A DNA stretch of 64,000 nucleotides, from assembly GCA_002709075.1 (NCBI GenBank), contig PAPV01000019.1:1-64000 (forward strand), written 5' to 3'. Source of the DNA: Rhodospirillaceae bacterium. GTDB lineage: Bacteria > Pseudomonadota > Alphaproteobacteria > MPNO01 > UBA2964. The notes under the pieces are model-generated. The model ran no database searches, was not told where the DNA came from, and worked only from the letters and a program-made list of their open reading frames with translations. Position numbers and translations under genes: made by a program. Shown here piece after piece: positions 34,358-43,838 of the stretch (the stretch's first letter is position 1; each line of letters starts with the position of its first letter).

Positions 34358-35365
34358 ATGACATTGGATAGTGTTTTATTTATCCCGTATAGACAAACTC
34401 TGGATTTACTCTCAATTTCAGAGGCTATGGATGTGTGTGAAAACGTGTATCATATGCATGCGAATAATAAAGTCCAGTGGTCCCATCCACCAAGTTGGAA
34501 GTTAGATGTTGATGCGCCTTGGCATAACCATTGGCATGTAAAAGGCGCATTTTTACCTGAAATTCCAACCACTGGCGTACGTTTGTACAATTATTATGAT
34601 AATGGAACGAGGAATACTGTTGGACAGTTGGAGTGTGCTAGATATATCATATTAACGGATCCCCAGACTGCACGATCCAAAGCAATTATTGAAGAACACT
34701 GGACATACGCAATTCGTTCAGCTGCGGCCGCAATTTTACCCCTAAAGTGGCTTGCGCCAAAAAGAACAAAAGTATTGGGATTGGTTGGTGTTGGTACAAT
34801 GGGGATTAATTGCCTTCGCTGCTTGCTTACTATGTTCGATTTTGAAAAAATTATGTGTACCTCGCGGCGCGTTGAAACACGAGAGAAATTTGCACAAAAA
34901 TGGTCAACAGAACTTGGTATCCCAGTTTATCCAGTGGAAACAATTGAAGAAGTTGTTCGTTCTTCAGATATAGGAGTGGGTGGAACTACAAGCAATGACA
35001 TTGTTGCAAAAGAAAACTGGGTTAAAGATGGCGCAACTTACATTTCGCTCTCACGGCGTGAGATGGATCCTGGAGGTTGGGCAAACTTTGACAAGGTAGT
35101 AATTGATGGCTGGGATGTAAACATCATCACACCTGAATTTAGAGCTATGATTGAAAGTGGGAAGTTTAGTCGTGAGGAACTTCACGGAGAAATTTGTGAT
35201 GTTGTTAGCGGCCAAGTGTCGGGTCGTGAAAATGATCATGAGAGAATATTAATCCACACTACAGGTCTTGTTAGTCAAGATATTGCCATCTGCGATTTTG
35301 TGTATAAAAAGGCTAAAGCAGCGGGACTTGGGATTAATTTGCCGCCAACAGACCAACTTGATTGA
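34358..35365 (+). CDS. Ornithine cyclodeaminase/mu-crystallin family protein
   Basis: NAD(P)-binding protein of the OCD/mu-crystallin family, members of which deaminate ornithine or reduce cyclic imines and oxo-acids. It has the N-terminal AMDVCENVYHMHANNKV region, a Rossmann motif LGLVGVGTMGINCLRCL, and the C-terminal EICDVVSGQVSGR segment. Start at ATG 34358 follows GGAGACAGGTT; the track's GTG adds ten residues. The 335-aa length is normal. It stands alone between two long gaps; substrate is not predictable. Confidence 0.85.
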   Translation: MTLDSVLFIPYRQTLDLLSISEAMDVCENVYHMHANNKVQWSHPPSWKLDVDAPWHNHWHVKGAFLPEIPTTGVRLYNYYDNGTRNTVGQLECARYIILTDPQTARSKAIIEEHWTYAIRSAAAAILPLKWLAPKRTKVLGLVGVGTMGINCLRCLLTMFDFEKIMCTSRRVETREKFAQKWSTELGIPVYPVETIEEVVRSSDIGVGGTTSNDIVAKENWVKDGATYISLSRREMDPGGWANFDKVVIDGWDVNIITPEFRAMIESGKFSREELHGEICDVVSGQVSGRENDHERILIHTTGLVSQDIAICDFVYKKAKAAGLGINLPPTDQLD

Positions 35366-35633
35366 TCAACACCCAAATAATCTTTATCAGCATTAAACAT
35401 TTTCATGCAGGGTGTGAGGGTTGTGTTTTAATTCTGCTAACAGAGTTCAATAGTCCGTACTTTGCGCGCAGAGCAAGTAGAGTATTTTTTGGTCAATGTT
35501 GAGGTCGTATGCAATTGATCTCCCATGCAAAAAAGTTGTTAGTGTTGTGAGTCTCAAGTTTTTATATAAAGCTTTTTGTTGTCATGCTTTTATTGTGCAG
35601 TTTCCAGTATGAATTAACAGTAGGTTGGAATGA

Positions 35634-36605
35634 ATGAGATTATCCATCGCTCTTGATCGCTACGATCGACATCATCCATTCTTTGATAGTACTGTTCGTG
35701 GCGTCCATGGTGTAGAACTTGAGGTTTTTCAGGTTGGACAAAGTCAAAATTGGCGTGACGGTGAGGATAGACATGAAAGAATGTTGCATGGAAAAGAATT
35801 TGATATAGCTGAATTCTCGATGTCTAGTTTTCTAATGGCAAAGAGTAGGGGGTTTCCAATTGTCGGAATCCCAGTTTTTCCGCGTAGATTATTTAGTCAA
35901 AGTCAGATGTGGGTTCATCCCGACAGTGATCTATGGGAACCTCACCAATTGAGGGGAAAAAAGATTGCTCTTTCATCATTTCAAACAACACTCTCACTCC
36001 TCGCAAAAGGCGATCTAAAATTTTATTATGGTGTTGATTGGGAAGATATTCATTGGCTTTTGACAACCGAGGAAAAAGTTAAGTTTGAACCTAAAAAGGG
36101 TGTAAAAATAGATTTTATAGGAAATCGTGAGAAACTTGGTTTTCTTCTGGAGTCCGGCGAAATAGATGGCTTTTTTTTGCCCCACCCTCCTAAATCCGTA
36201 ATGACTGGGAAAAGTAAAGCACGTCGATTATTTCGTGACCCGCAACAAGAGGAGGTGTCCTACTACCAAGAGTACGGTGACTATCCGATAATGCACTTGT
36301 TGGTAGTTCAGGAACAGTTGATAAAGAAAGAACCTTGGATAGCGAACGCAATTCTTGAGATGTTTGATCAAGCATGGAAAATATTTAATTCTTATTATGA
36401 GGATCCAAATTGGTCATGTCTGGTATGGGGCAGACACGCATTCGAAGAACAAGGTTACCTTTTACCCGGCTCCCCCTGGGGAAACGGTTTTACAAAAAAC
36501 CGAAAAAATATTGAACGTTTTATACAGTATTCATACGACCAAGGCCTGATTAAAAATCTATTCTCTGCTGGGTCATTATTTCATGAGGAAACACTTGGTA
36601 GTTGA
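35634..36605 (+). CDS. 4,5-dihydroxyphthalate decarboxylase-like protein, copy 1
   Basis: The 323-aa protein resembles Pht5-type decarboxylases, which have the fold of periplasmic binding proteins: SIALDRYDRHHPFFD at the start, EFDIAEFSMSSFLMAKSRG, PVFPRRLFSQSQMWVHP, DYPIMHLLVV and the closing RFIQYSYDQGLI. No signal peptide or lipobox is visible, so it is probably cytoplasmic. No ABC-transporter genes are nearby. Two more paralogues are at 39111 and 54610; this is the most divergent. It may be an enzyme or a binding protein for aromatic or dicarboxylic acids. Confidence 0.75.
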   Translation: MRLSIALDRYDRHHPFFDSTVRGVHGVELEVFQVGQSQNWRDGEDRHERMLHGKEFDIAEFSMSSFLMAKSRGFPIVGIPVFPRRLFSQSQMWVHPDSDLWEPHQLRGKKIALSSFQTTLSLLAKGDLKFYYGVDWEDIHWLLTTEEKVKFEPKKGVKIDFIGNREKLGFLLESGEIDGFFLPHPPKSVMTGKSKARRLFRDPQQEEVSYYQEYGDYPIMHLLVVQEQLIKKEPWIANAILEMFDQAWKIFNSYYEDPNWSCLVWGRHAFEEQGYLLPGSPWGNGFTKNRKNIERFIQYSYDQGLIKNLFSAGSLFHEETLGS

Positions 36606-36720
36606 AAGTGGTTATACATTTGGCGTTAAGATTTAAACGAAGCAAAGAGGCAGCCGTCTCGACCTCTATTATTAGTGTTTAGAATAATTGGTTATTATAA
36701 AAAATTGTATTATTAAACCA

Positions 36721-38190
36721 TCATCTATTAGGTCTTCCCGTAAAGCCATTCCCAAATCCTATCAACTCAGCTGCCCAAGCTCCTGCAACGCGGCCACTGA
36801 AAAGCGACGGGCCCAGCATGGTCCCTTCCAACCCAGCTTTACCATTAATATGCCCACCGGCCATACCACAGGCTTCCCCGGCAGCAAAAAGTTTCGGAAT
36901 CGGTTCAAAGTGTTTATCAAGCACCCTGCACTTTTTGTCAGTTTTTATGCCTCCAAAATTTTTTCTCGCTGTGGGGAAAAACTGTATTGCGTAGTAAGGG
37001 GGTGTATCAAAGGCTTTTGAATTTTTGAGTGGTTTTCCAAATGCGGGATCATTCTCTAACCCATTTAATATTGCAGTATTATATGCTTCTATCTCGCCAA
37101 TAAACGCATTCACTGGAACATTAATCTTTTTAGCAAGTGTTTCAAGATTGTTGGCTTTTTGAATAAATGGTGAATTGTTAAGTAGTTCTTCAACATTCTC
37201 TCGGATAATTTTATCACCGTTCCTATAATACGGATCGGCAATTTCGAGGTTTTTTTTCATTGGTGTATCAACGATAGCCCAGCAGTGAGGTGGGCTTTGC
37301 CTTAAGACGGCGGGACTCATCGTATTTCCGCCAGAAAGAGATTCATTGTGAAAACGTTTACCTTGTTGGTTGACCCATATGTACCCTGGTATATGCCGGC
37401 ACACTAGCCCTCGTTGAGCTTTCTGATCTTTATAATCTGGTGTTGAGTAACAATAAAACCAGACATGGTTCATATGTGTTAAATATCCACCAACCTTTTT
37501 CACCATTTTATGGCCATCACCATGAGAACCAAAACCAGATCCCACCATAACACGGTGCTCTTTTAATTCTGGTTTTGCCTTTAGTACCATATCAATGTTG
37601 GAATTAAATCCTCCAGAAGTTATTATAACTGCACCAGCTTCAACCGTAATTTTTTCACCACTTACTGTGTTTGCAGCTATGAGTCCTGACACTTTGCCGT
37701 TTGTTTGGGTAATCTGATTCACTTGTACATTATTAATTATTTCACCCCCCTTAGATAGATATGCCTTGATTAGGTTAGTCATTAATCCTTTTCCATTTCC
37801 CGCGGGCCTCGTCCAACGTGTTACAGTGTTGCCTTCTTGAGGTTTCATGTCTAACCATTTAACACCAAATTGTTCCGCCCAATAATAAAGGTCGTAAAGG
37901 GTATGTTCTAGATAATATCGCGCCCAAACGGCGTCAGCAGAGGATCCTCCCCAGGCCATCCAGTCATCAAAAGCAAGGTCAGGCGTATCTTGAATGCCTG
38001 CTTTTTTTTGCACTGGCGAGCCCACGATACAACATCCGCCCCCGGAGATAGCGGCTGCACCGCCAGCCTCCGCTAATTTCTCGAACGCTATACACTTTGC
38101 ACCAGCATCTAAAACTTCTATTCCACCAGTTATGCCCGCTGCTCCGGCTCCTACTATGGCAATATCAACCTCATAGTGATTTTCAATCAT
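36721..38190 (-). CDS. FAD-dependent fumarate-reductase-type dehydrogenase
   Basis: The 489-aa flavoprotein binds FAD through DIAIVGAGAAGITGGIEVLDAG and shows the FAD_binding_2 pattern: EAGGAAAISGGG, GGFNSN, a substrate-domain region and a C-terminal LFAAGEACGMAGGHINGKAGLEG. Relatives include fumarate reductase flavoproteins, tricarballylate dehydrogenase and ketosteroid dehydrogenases. No haem or iron-sulfur partner is adjacent. There is no signal peptide. It diverges from the gamma-carbonic anhydrase gene. Substrate unknown. Confidence 0.85.
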   Translation of the reverse strand: MIENHYEVDIAIVGAGAAGITGGIEVLDAGAKCIAFEKLAEAGGAAAISGGGCCIVGSPVQKKAGIQDTPDLAFDDWMAWGGSSADAVWARYYLEHTLYDLYYWAEQFGVKWLDMKPQEGNTVTRWTRPAGNGKGLMTNLIKAYLSKGGEIINNVQVNQITQTNGKVSGLIAANTVSGEKITVEAGAVIITSGGFNSNIDMVLKAKPELKEHRVMVGSGFGSHGDGHKMVKKVGGYLTHMNHVWFYCYSTPDYKDQKAQRGLVCRHIPGYIWVNQQGKRFHNESLSGGNTMSPAVLRQSPPHCWAIVDTPMKKNLEIADPYYRNGDKIIRENVEELLNNSPFIQKANNLETLAKKINVPVNAFIGEIEAYNTAILNGLENDPAFGKPLKNSKAFDTPPYYAIQFFPTARKNFGGIKTDKKCRVLDKHFEPIPKLFAAGEACGMAGGHINGKAGLEGTMLGPSLFSGRVAGAWAAELIGFGNGFTGRPNR

Positions 38191-38470
38191 TATGGAACTC
38201 CAAATTGAGATAAGAACCGTGATTATGAGGTTAAAATAGAAATTCTCAAGCTTTATGAACGAATTACATTTTTTATAAACACAGACGCGTTACCTATGTC
38301 AGTATTTGAAAACTTTATCGTTTCACATGGTAAAATTGTGTTTACGGTAAATGAATGAACAAATTATTACTTATAAAAAAAATTTCTAGTATGTGGTATT
38401 AATTTTCAAACGCTGTCCTTTATATTTGCAATAACACATGGTTTACATAGTGGGCCAATAGGAGATGTAT

Positions 38471-39004
38471 ATGCACTATTCATTAAAGGGTCAGATGCCA
38501 AACAATATAGGCGTAAATAACTGGGTCGCGGACAGCGCCGATTTGATTGGCGCTGTGACACTGGCTGCAGAAAGTAGTGTGTGGTGGCGGGTGGTAATAC
38601 GTGCTGATAACGAACCAATCATTATTGGAAGGCGATCAAATATTCAAGACGGAGCAGTATTGCATACTGATCCCGGGTATCCTCTTACTATTGGGGAGGG
38701 TGTGACCATCGGACATATGTGTATGCTCCATGGATGTAGCATTGGTGATAGCAGCTTGATTGGTATAGGAAGTATTATTCTCAATGGAGCGAAAGTAGGT
38801 AAAAATTGTTTAGTCGGAGCCAATACCCTGATAACAGAAGGTAAAAAAATTCCCGATAATTCTTTAGTGATGGGTTCTCCCGGAAATATTATCCGAGAGA
38901 TTTCACCGGAACATAAAGTTATGATAAAAAATAACGCTGAAAGTTATGTAAATCGCTGGAGAAGATATGTTGAAGAAATAGAAACAGTGTCTGCAGGAAA
39001 CTAG
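38471..39004 (+). CDS. Gamma-carbonic anhydrase-like protein
   Basis: Left-handed beta-helix protein built of hexapeptide repeats (IIIGRRSNIQDGAVLHTD, VTIGHMCMLHGCSIGDSSLIGIGS, VGKNCLVGANT). The His residues in LHTDPG, IGHMCMLHGC match the trimer-interface zinc ligands of the gamma class. Either carbonic anhydrase or an acyl/CoA-transferase-like relative (PaaY type). Start at ATG 38471 has GGAG 6 bases upstream. It heads a plus-strand run with Pht-like copy 2, aldehyde dehydrogenase and a CMD-family protein. Confidence 0.85.
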   Translation: MHYSLKGQMPNNIGVNNWVADSADLIGAVTLAAESSVWWRVVIRADNEPIIIGRRSNIQDGAVLHTDPGYPLTIGEGVTIGHMCMLHGCSIGDSSLIGIGSIILNGAKVGKNCLVGANTLITEGKKIPDNSLVMGSPGNIIREISPEHKVMIKNNAESYVNRWRRYVEEIETVSAGN

Positions 39005-39110
39005 TTTTGTAAAATTATCATACTCAAATGGTTTAAATTTAAGGTATATTTTTTGTTGATTAATAAGTGTTCAGATACAAAATGTTTCAAACAAGAAAGA
39101 GAGATGCAAA

Positions 39111-40100
39111 ATGGCAAAATTAACAATTAGCCTTGCTTGCTGCGATTATGATCGCACTCGGGCAATTTTTGATGGACGGGTGCAGATTGAGGGATGCGAA
39201 GTTGTATGTTGTCCTATGCCTCCTGAAGAAGCTTTTCATCGGGCCTTCAAATATGAAGAATTTGATGTAACAGAATTATCATTTTCATCTTATATGAACG
39301 TTCAATCACGGGATGGTAGTCCTTATATTGGTATACCTGCTTTTATCTCTCGCCTTTTTCGTCATTCTTCGATCTACATTAGAAAGGATCGTGATATTAG
39401 CAGTCCAGAAGATCTTAAAGGCAAAACTATTGGTGTTCCAGAGTATCAGATGACCGCAGCGATGTGGGTCCGCGGTATATTGAAAGATGAATACGGCATC
39501 AATCCTGAGGACTGCCAATGGAGAAATGGTGGACTGGAGGAGGGAGGAAGAGAAGAACGCGCACCCCTTCACTTGCCATCTGAAATTGATTTACAATCAA
39601 TACCCAAAACGGAGACTTTGGCTCAGCATCTTAAACAAGGAAAGTTGGATGCACTAATATCAGCTCGAGCGCCATCTACCTATCATGAGGATCAGAACAT
39701 CGATCGGCTATTTCCGCATTATAAAAAAGCAGAACAAGAATATTACAGGAAAACAAAAATGTTTCCAATTATGCATTTGGTCGGAATACGCCGCTCACTT
39801 GTAGAACAGCATCCATGGTTGCCAGTAAATGTATATAATGCATTTGTTGAAGCAAAAAAGATTTGTTATGAGGAAATGAGTGAGGTTGGACACCTCTATC
39901 AAACAACACCCTGGCCAGTTTATGAACTAGAACAAGTGCGTGAATTAATGGGGAATGATCATTGGCGTTACGGGATAGATGAAAATTCCGCAGAAATTGA
40001 CGCTATGACCCGTTATTCCTATGAACAACATCTTTCTGCACGAAGATTGACGCCGGCCGATCTATTTGCAGAATCTACATTCGAATTAACAAAACTGTAA
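39111..40100 (+). CDS. 4,5-dihydroxyphthalate decarboxylase-like protein, copy 2
   Basis: The 329-aa protein has the family start LTISLACCDYDRTRAIFDG, then EFDVTELSFSSYMNVQSRDG, PAFISRLFRHSSIYI, GKTIGVPEYQMTAAMWVRGILKDEYGI and MFPIMHLVGI. It lacks a signal peptide. It is much closer to copy 3 (54610) than to copy 1. It lies 28 bases before an aldehyde dehydrogenase on the same strand, suggesting that its product is an aldehyde or that both serve one ring-degradation route. Pht5 itself releases CO2 from 4,5-dihydroxyphthalate to give protocatechuate; that reaction here is not proven. Confidence 0.82.
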   Translation: MAKLTISLACCDYDRTRAIFDGRVQIEGCEVVCCPMPPEEAFHRAFKYEEFDVTELSFSSYMNVQSRDGSPYIGIPAFISRLFRHSSIYIRKDRDISSPEDLKGKTIGVPEYQMTAAMWVRGILKDEYGINPEDCQWRNGGLEEGGREERAPLHLPSEIDLQSIPKTETLAQHLKQGKLDALISARAPSTYHEDQNIDRLFPHYKKAEQEYYRKTKMFPIMHLVGIRRSLVEQHPWLPVNVYNAFVEAKKICYEEMSEVGHLYQTTPWPVYELEQVRELMGNDHWRYGIDENSAEIDAMTRYSYEQHLSARRLTPADLFAESTFELTKL

Positions 40101-40128
40101 TAAACTAGTATCGGAAATCTTTGCAATT

Positions 40129-41580
40129 ATGACTAAAATCGCAAAACTGTATCCTTGGATAGATGGTAATTTTTTTGAGACGCCTAATGAAAAATATGAG
40201 GAACTTTTCTCACCTTGGGATGGAAGCCCAGTGTGTAACGTTTACATGGCATCGCAATCAATAGTTGATAAATCAATAAAAAGCGCCAAAAAAGCTTATA
40301 TTTCAAATTTGACGGAAACCTCTGCCACGCGCGCTGAATGGCTTCGGGCTGCAGCGAATGAAGTTGAAAAGGCAAAGTCAGATATTGCAGATATTACCAT
40401 GAACACATTAGGAAAACCAAGGAAAGCTTGTGGGGTCGAGGTCAATAGGTCAATTCAATTCCCTAAGCTTTGCGCAGAGGAATTATTGCGGATGGAGGGA
40501 GATGTCTTGCCACTTGATGCACTACCTATGGGAGCAGGACGATTTGGATTTACTCGTCATCATCCACACGGGGTAGTAGCAGCTATTACGCCTTTTAATG
40601 CTCCCTCAAATCTCCTTATGCAAAAACTTGCTCCGGCGGTAGCGATGGGAAATTCAGTTGTTATCAAGCCGGCTATTACTGGTGTCGGTGAAGCTCTTAT
40701 TATAGCGGAGTGTTTCTCAAGGGCGGGAGTTCCCGATGGAATTGTTAACGTTGTTCCTTGTCGTCGTAACTTAGTTGCTCGTCTTGTTGCTCACAGAGAG
40801 GTTGCGCTCATCACCATTACGGGAGGAACCACGGCTGCGAATGCTTTAGCTAATGTTGCGGGCGCTAAACCTTTCGTTGGAGAACTGGGTGGAAACTCCG
40901 CGAATATTGTTTGTGCAGATGCTGATATTGAGGATGCCGTACTTCGAATAGTTCCATCAGCGTTTGATGCTAGCGGGCAGCAATGTATTTCTGCGCAACG
41001 TGTGATTGTTGAAAGAAAAGTTCTTGAACATTTTCTTGAGAAGTTCAAGGAAGCCGCAAAGAAACTCGTTGTTGGTGATCCGAGGTCAGGTGATACTGAT
41101 GTTGGAACAATGGTAAATAAGGAAGCGGCCGAACGAGTGGAAAAGATGGTTTTAGATGCTGTTTCGAGCGGCGCAAAACAAATTTTGCCCTTTAAGCGAG
41201 AGAATGCAGTTGTTTACCCATCTATTCTTTTGACTGAAAAGTTGGATATAAATTTGGTATCTGAAGAAATTTTTGGCCCTGTTGTTGTAATTATTCCTGC
41301 GGACGACGTGGATGATGCGATCAGAATTGCAAACAACTCAGTTTTTGGACTCCAATCCTCATGCTTTACCTCTAGTTTAGAGACTGCATTCAAAATGTCT
41401 GAGAAATTACATGTTGGATCTCTTTGGATCAACGAGGGCAGTCGCTTCAGGATGGACACCACCCCATTTGGTGGCGTTGGAGATAGCGGTTATGGGCGTG
41501 AAGGAGTAAAATACGCTATGGATGAACTTTCGTATATAAAATTTACGGGCATCCGATTTCCTGGACGGGAAGGAAAGTAG
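40129..41580 (+). CDS. NAD(P)-dependent aldehyde dehydrogenase
   Basis: The 483-aa ALDH shows ITPFNAPSNLLMQKLAPAVAMGNSVVIKPA, the base Glu in FVGELGGNSANIV, and the nucleophile in ASGQQCISAQRV, ending with GGVGDSGYGREG. It converts an aldehyde to an acid in the cytosol. The identity of the aldehyde is unknown. It sits between Pht-like copy 2 (28 bases) and the CMD-family gene (8 bases), so the three are almost surely one operon. Confidence 0.92.
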   Translation: MTKIAKLYPWIDGNFFETPNEKYEELFSPWDGSPVCNVYMASQSIVDKSIKSAKKAYISNLTETSATRAEWLRAAANEVEKAKSDIADITMNTLGKPRKACGVEVNRSIQFPKLCAEELLRMEGDVLPLDALPMGAGRFGFTRHHPHGVVAAITPFNAPSNLLMQKLAPAVAMGNSVVIKPAITGVGEALIIAECFSRAGVPDGIVNVVPCRRNLVARLVAHREVALITITGGTTAANALANVAGAKPFVGELGGNSANIVCADADIEDAVLRIVPSAFDASGQQCISAQRVIVERKVLEHFLEKFKEAAKKLVVGDPRSGDTDVGTMVNKEAAERVEKMVLDAVSSGAKQILPFKRENAVVYPSILLTEKLDINLVSEEIFGPVVVIIPADDVDDAIRIANNSVFGLQSSCFTSSLETAFKMSEKLHVGSLWINEGSRFRMDTTPFGGVGDSGYGREGVKYAMDELSYIKFTGIRFPGREGK

Positions 41581-41588
41581 TTAAGTAA

Positions 41589-42203
41589 GTGACACTCATA
41601 CCCCCCATAAAAAGGAAAGATTATCCTGAGCTTGATAAAAAATTTTTTGAACCTTACGAAAAATTACATGGATATGTTCCAAATTCAAACTTGGTGATCG
41701 CAAGAAAGCCAAAAATCCTGGAAGCTTTTCGTAACTTAAATTCAGCAATTTTTGCCGAAGATAACACGGTAAAACCTGGACTTTTAGCTCTTGTGGGCAA
41801 TATAGCTAGTCAGGCTGCAGGTTGCACTTACTGTGTAGCCCATACATCAAATAATGCTGAGATATTTGGGGTTTCTGCTCAAAAAATTGCAGCGCTATGG
41901 GATTTTGAACGCAATAAACTATTTTCAGCAGCTGAACGTGCTGCTCTACGTTTTGCGCAGTCAGCAGCTTCCGTTCCAAATATGGTGTCAGATCACGAGA
42001 TAAAATGTGTGGTGAAATATTTTGGTGAGGAGGGGGTAGTAGAGATACTCGCTGTTGTCAGTTATTATGGTTTTCTTAACAGATGGAATGACTCACTAGC
42101 AACCGAATTAGAGAAAAAAGCTTTTTTGAGGGCTACGCAAACTCTTAGGGACACGCCGTGGAAAGCTGGGAAACATAAGCCAAAAGCAACTACTGATTAC
42201 TAA
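41589..42203 (+). CDS. Carboxymuconolactone-decarboxylase/AhpD-family protein
   Basis: Helical 204-aa protein with the AhpD-type motif CTYCVAHTSNNA (CxxC then His), which supports peroxidase or disulfide activity rather than classical PcaC. Start is GTG at 41589. It is last in the plus-strand operon with the aldehyde dehydrogenase and overlaps the 3' end of the opposing hydrolase by 14 bases. Confidence 0.82.
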   Translation: MTLIPPIKRKDYPELDKKFFEPYEKLHGYVPNSNLVIARKPKILEAFRNLNSAIFAEDNTVKPGLLALVGNIASQAAGCTYCVAHTSNNAEIFGVSAQKIAALWDFERNKLFSAAERAALRFAQSAASVPNMVSDHEIKCVVKYFGEEGVVEILAVVSYYGFLNRWNDSLATELEKKAFLRATQTLRDTPWKAGKHKPKATTDY

Positions 42204-43074
42204 TGTTGAGATGCTTACGCAGCCGTTTTGAAAATTCACAATTACCATCCATGTGCTGGTTCATTATAGTAAAGTGGTCGTGATTTGGTTGAATCCAAAC
42301 TTCCGTTTGCATTCCTTTTTTTGCCCAAGAATCTGCGAAATCTTTTGTTTGCCTAATAAACTCTGGGCCTTCATCGCCTCCTACCGGCAACAATAAGGGT
42401 ACTTTACAAAAAGGATTTTGGTTTATTGGACTGAAATTTAAAACCTCTTCATCAGTCAGGTGTAAATCATTATTTTGCGAACACAATTTGACGGGCAACA
42501 AGTCATACAGTCCACTTGTAGCCACGGCCGATTTTATTGGTGTTTGTGGTAAATTAGTGTCATAACGTTTCCAGTCAGTTGCTAGCATGCACGCTGTTAT
42601 ATGCCCACCTGCAGAATGTCCTGAAATAGTAATTTTGTTTTGATCACCACCAATTCTCTTTGCATTTTTCCAAACCCAGGTTATTACTTGTCTGCATTGA
42701 CGAATTAATTCGTCCATTCTCACTTCTGGAATAAGTGTATATTCCCCAATAACGGTAATTGCCCCATAGGGAACTAGAGCATCTGTTACATAGGATGATG
42801 TCTCCTTGTCATTTGATTTCCAATAACCCCCATGAAAAAAAATATGTATCGGATGTGGTTTGTTGCCAGTAGGGTAATAGATGTCGATTGCCTCTCTTGG
42901 CATATCACCAAGCTTGATATTCAATTCAGAGCGATATTTTTGGCGACACATGTTCGAGCCATTTTCTTGTGCAGCCTTGAGCTTTTCGGTTTCCCCGCAG
43001 AGCCCTCGAGCATTGTACCACCAATCGAGACTTTTTTGATCATAATTACGAAAAACAGTTGTTCCCATAATCAC
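42190..43074 (-). CDS. Alpha/beta hydrolase, BD-FAE/kynurenine-formamidase-like esterase
   Basis: Carboxylesterase-type hydrolase with oxyanion-hole motif FFHGGYWKSNDK, nucleophile elbow ISGHSAGGHITACML, acid in GGDEGPEFIRQ and His in NHDHFTIM. The HGGYW motif is typical of formamidase-like members. No signal peptide. It lies alone on the minus strand between plus-strand clusters. Substrate unknown; an amide or ester from the neighbouring catabolic routes is plausible. Confidence 0.85.
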   Translation of the reverse strand: MIMGTTVFRNYDQKSLDWWYNARGLCGETEKLKAAQENGSNMCRQKYRSELNIKLGDMPREAIDIYYPTGNKPHPIHIFFHGGYWKSNDKETSSYVTDALVPYGAITVIGEYTLIPEVRMDELIRQCRQVITWVWKNAKRIGGDQNKITISGHSAGGHITACMLATDWKRYDTNLPQTPIKSAVATSGLYDLLPVKLCSQNNDLHLTDEEVLNFSPINQNPFCKVPLLLPVGGDEGPEFIRQTKDFADSWAKKGMQTEVWIQPNHDHFTIMNQHMDGNCEFSKRLRKHLNISNQ

Positions 43075-43189
43075 CCCCGAATAATATAATATGAAATGAT
43101 TATACGGATGCCTTTTTAAAGGTCAAAAAGCAGTGTAGCGATTGTTCATCTCAAACTGCCAAAGCATCCGAGTTTTTATGGAGGAGTAA

Positions 43190-43543
43190 ATGTCTGAGAA
43201 ATTTACCAGTGCTCAACACTCAGGGCGAGGTTATCATGATATAGGCGGAGAAGACTTTGGTCCTATTGACCCAAAAACAACGGAGGTAAAACCGTGGGAA
43301 AAACTCTCAATAGCAATTGGCAATTCTATGGGTGGGCAGGGGAGAAAAGTTATTAACACAGACATGGGGCGTCGAGCCCGTGAGGAAATGGGGGAGAAGA
43401 TGTATAACTCTCTAGATTATTTCGAACGCACCACAGAGTCGATGAAAATTACTATGGTAGAAAAGGGTCTTTTTACCAAACAGGAACTAGAAAATCGAAT
43501 GAATAAAATCAAATCATGCTTTTCGGAGTTGAAGTCGCAATGA
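43190..43543 (+). CDS. Nitrile hydratase beta-subunit N-terminal half (thiocyanate hydrolase beta-like)
   Basis: The 117-aa protein corresponds to the first half of nitrile hydratase beta: GRGYHDIGGEDFGPI near the start, EKLSIAIGNSMGG, and a C-terminal YFERTTESMKITMVEKGLFTKQELENRM. It stops where the second domain would begin; the second half is a separate gene whose ATG overlaps this TGA. In thiocyanate hydrolase and toyocamycin nitrile hydratase the beta chain is split in this way. RBS GGAGGAG-like sequence (ATGGAGGAGTAA) precedes the start. It binds the metal-carrying subunit encoded third. Confidence 0.82.
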   Translation: MSEKFTSAQHSGRGYHDIGGEDFGPIDPKTTEVKPWEKLSIAIGNSMGGQGRKVINTDMGRRAREEMGEKMYNSLDYFERTTESMKITMVEKGLFTKQELENRMNKIKSCFSELKSQ

Positions 43544-43827
43544 AACAACGTTTTCAGAAAGGTGATATGGTTAGTGTCTTAAATACACATCCACCTGGAC
43601 ATAGAAGGACTCCATATTACTGCCGTGGCAAGTTAGGAGAAATAGAACGCGTCTGTGGTGAGTATAAAAATCCAGAAGAACTCGCGTATGGATTTTCAGG
43701 AGAACCATTTAAGTGGTTGTATAGGGTAAGATTTAATCAAGCGGAACTTTGGGACCATTATTCTGGTTCCAAGGGCGATACAATTGATATCGATATTTAT
43801 GAGCATTGGCTTGAGGCGGCTACGTAG
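43540..43827 (+). CDS. Nitrile hydratase beta-subunit C-terminal half (thiocyanate hydrolase alpha-like)
   Basis: The 95-aa protein equals the SH3-like C-terminal domain of nitrile hydratase beta: QRFQKGDMVSVLNTHPPGH, RGKLGEIERVCGEYKNPEE, WLYRVRFNQAELWD, DIDIYEHWLE. Start ATG at 43540 overlaps the previous TGA (ATGA), so translation is coupled; the track's earlier ATG at 43516 is less likely. Together the two half proteins add to about 212 residues, the length of a fused beta subunit. This is a natural split, not a frameshift, because the second gene has its own start and the junction lies between domains. Confidence 0.82.
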   Translation: MKQRFQKGDMVSVLNTHPPGHRRTPYYCRGKLGEIERVCGEYKNPEELAYGFSGEPFKWLYRVRFNQAELWDHYSGSKGDTIDIDIYEHWLEAAT

Positions 43828-43838
43828 GAGAAAGAGCA

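Noticed and set aside
43190-43827. Frameshifted nitrile hydratase beta gene
   Set aside because: The second half has its own ATG in an ATGA overlap at a domain boundary, and split beta chains are known in thiocyanate hydrolase.
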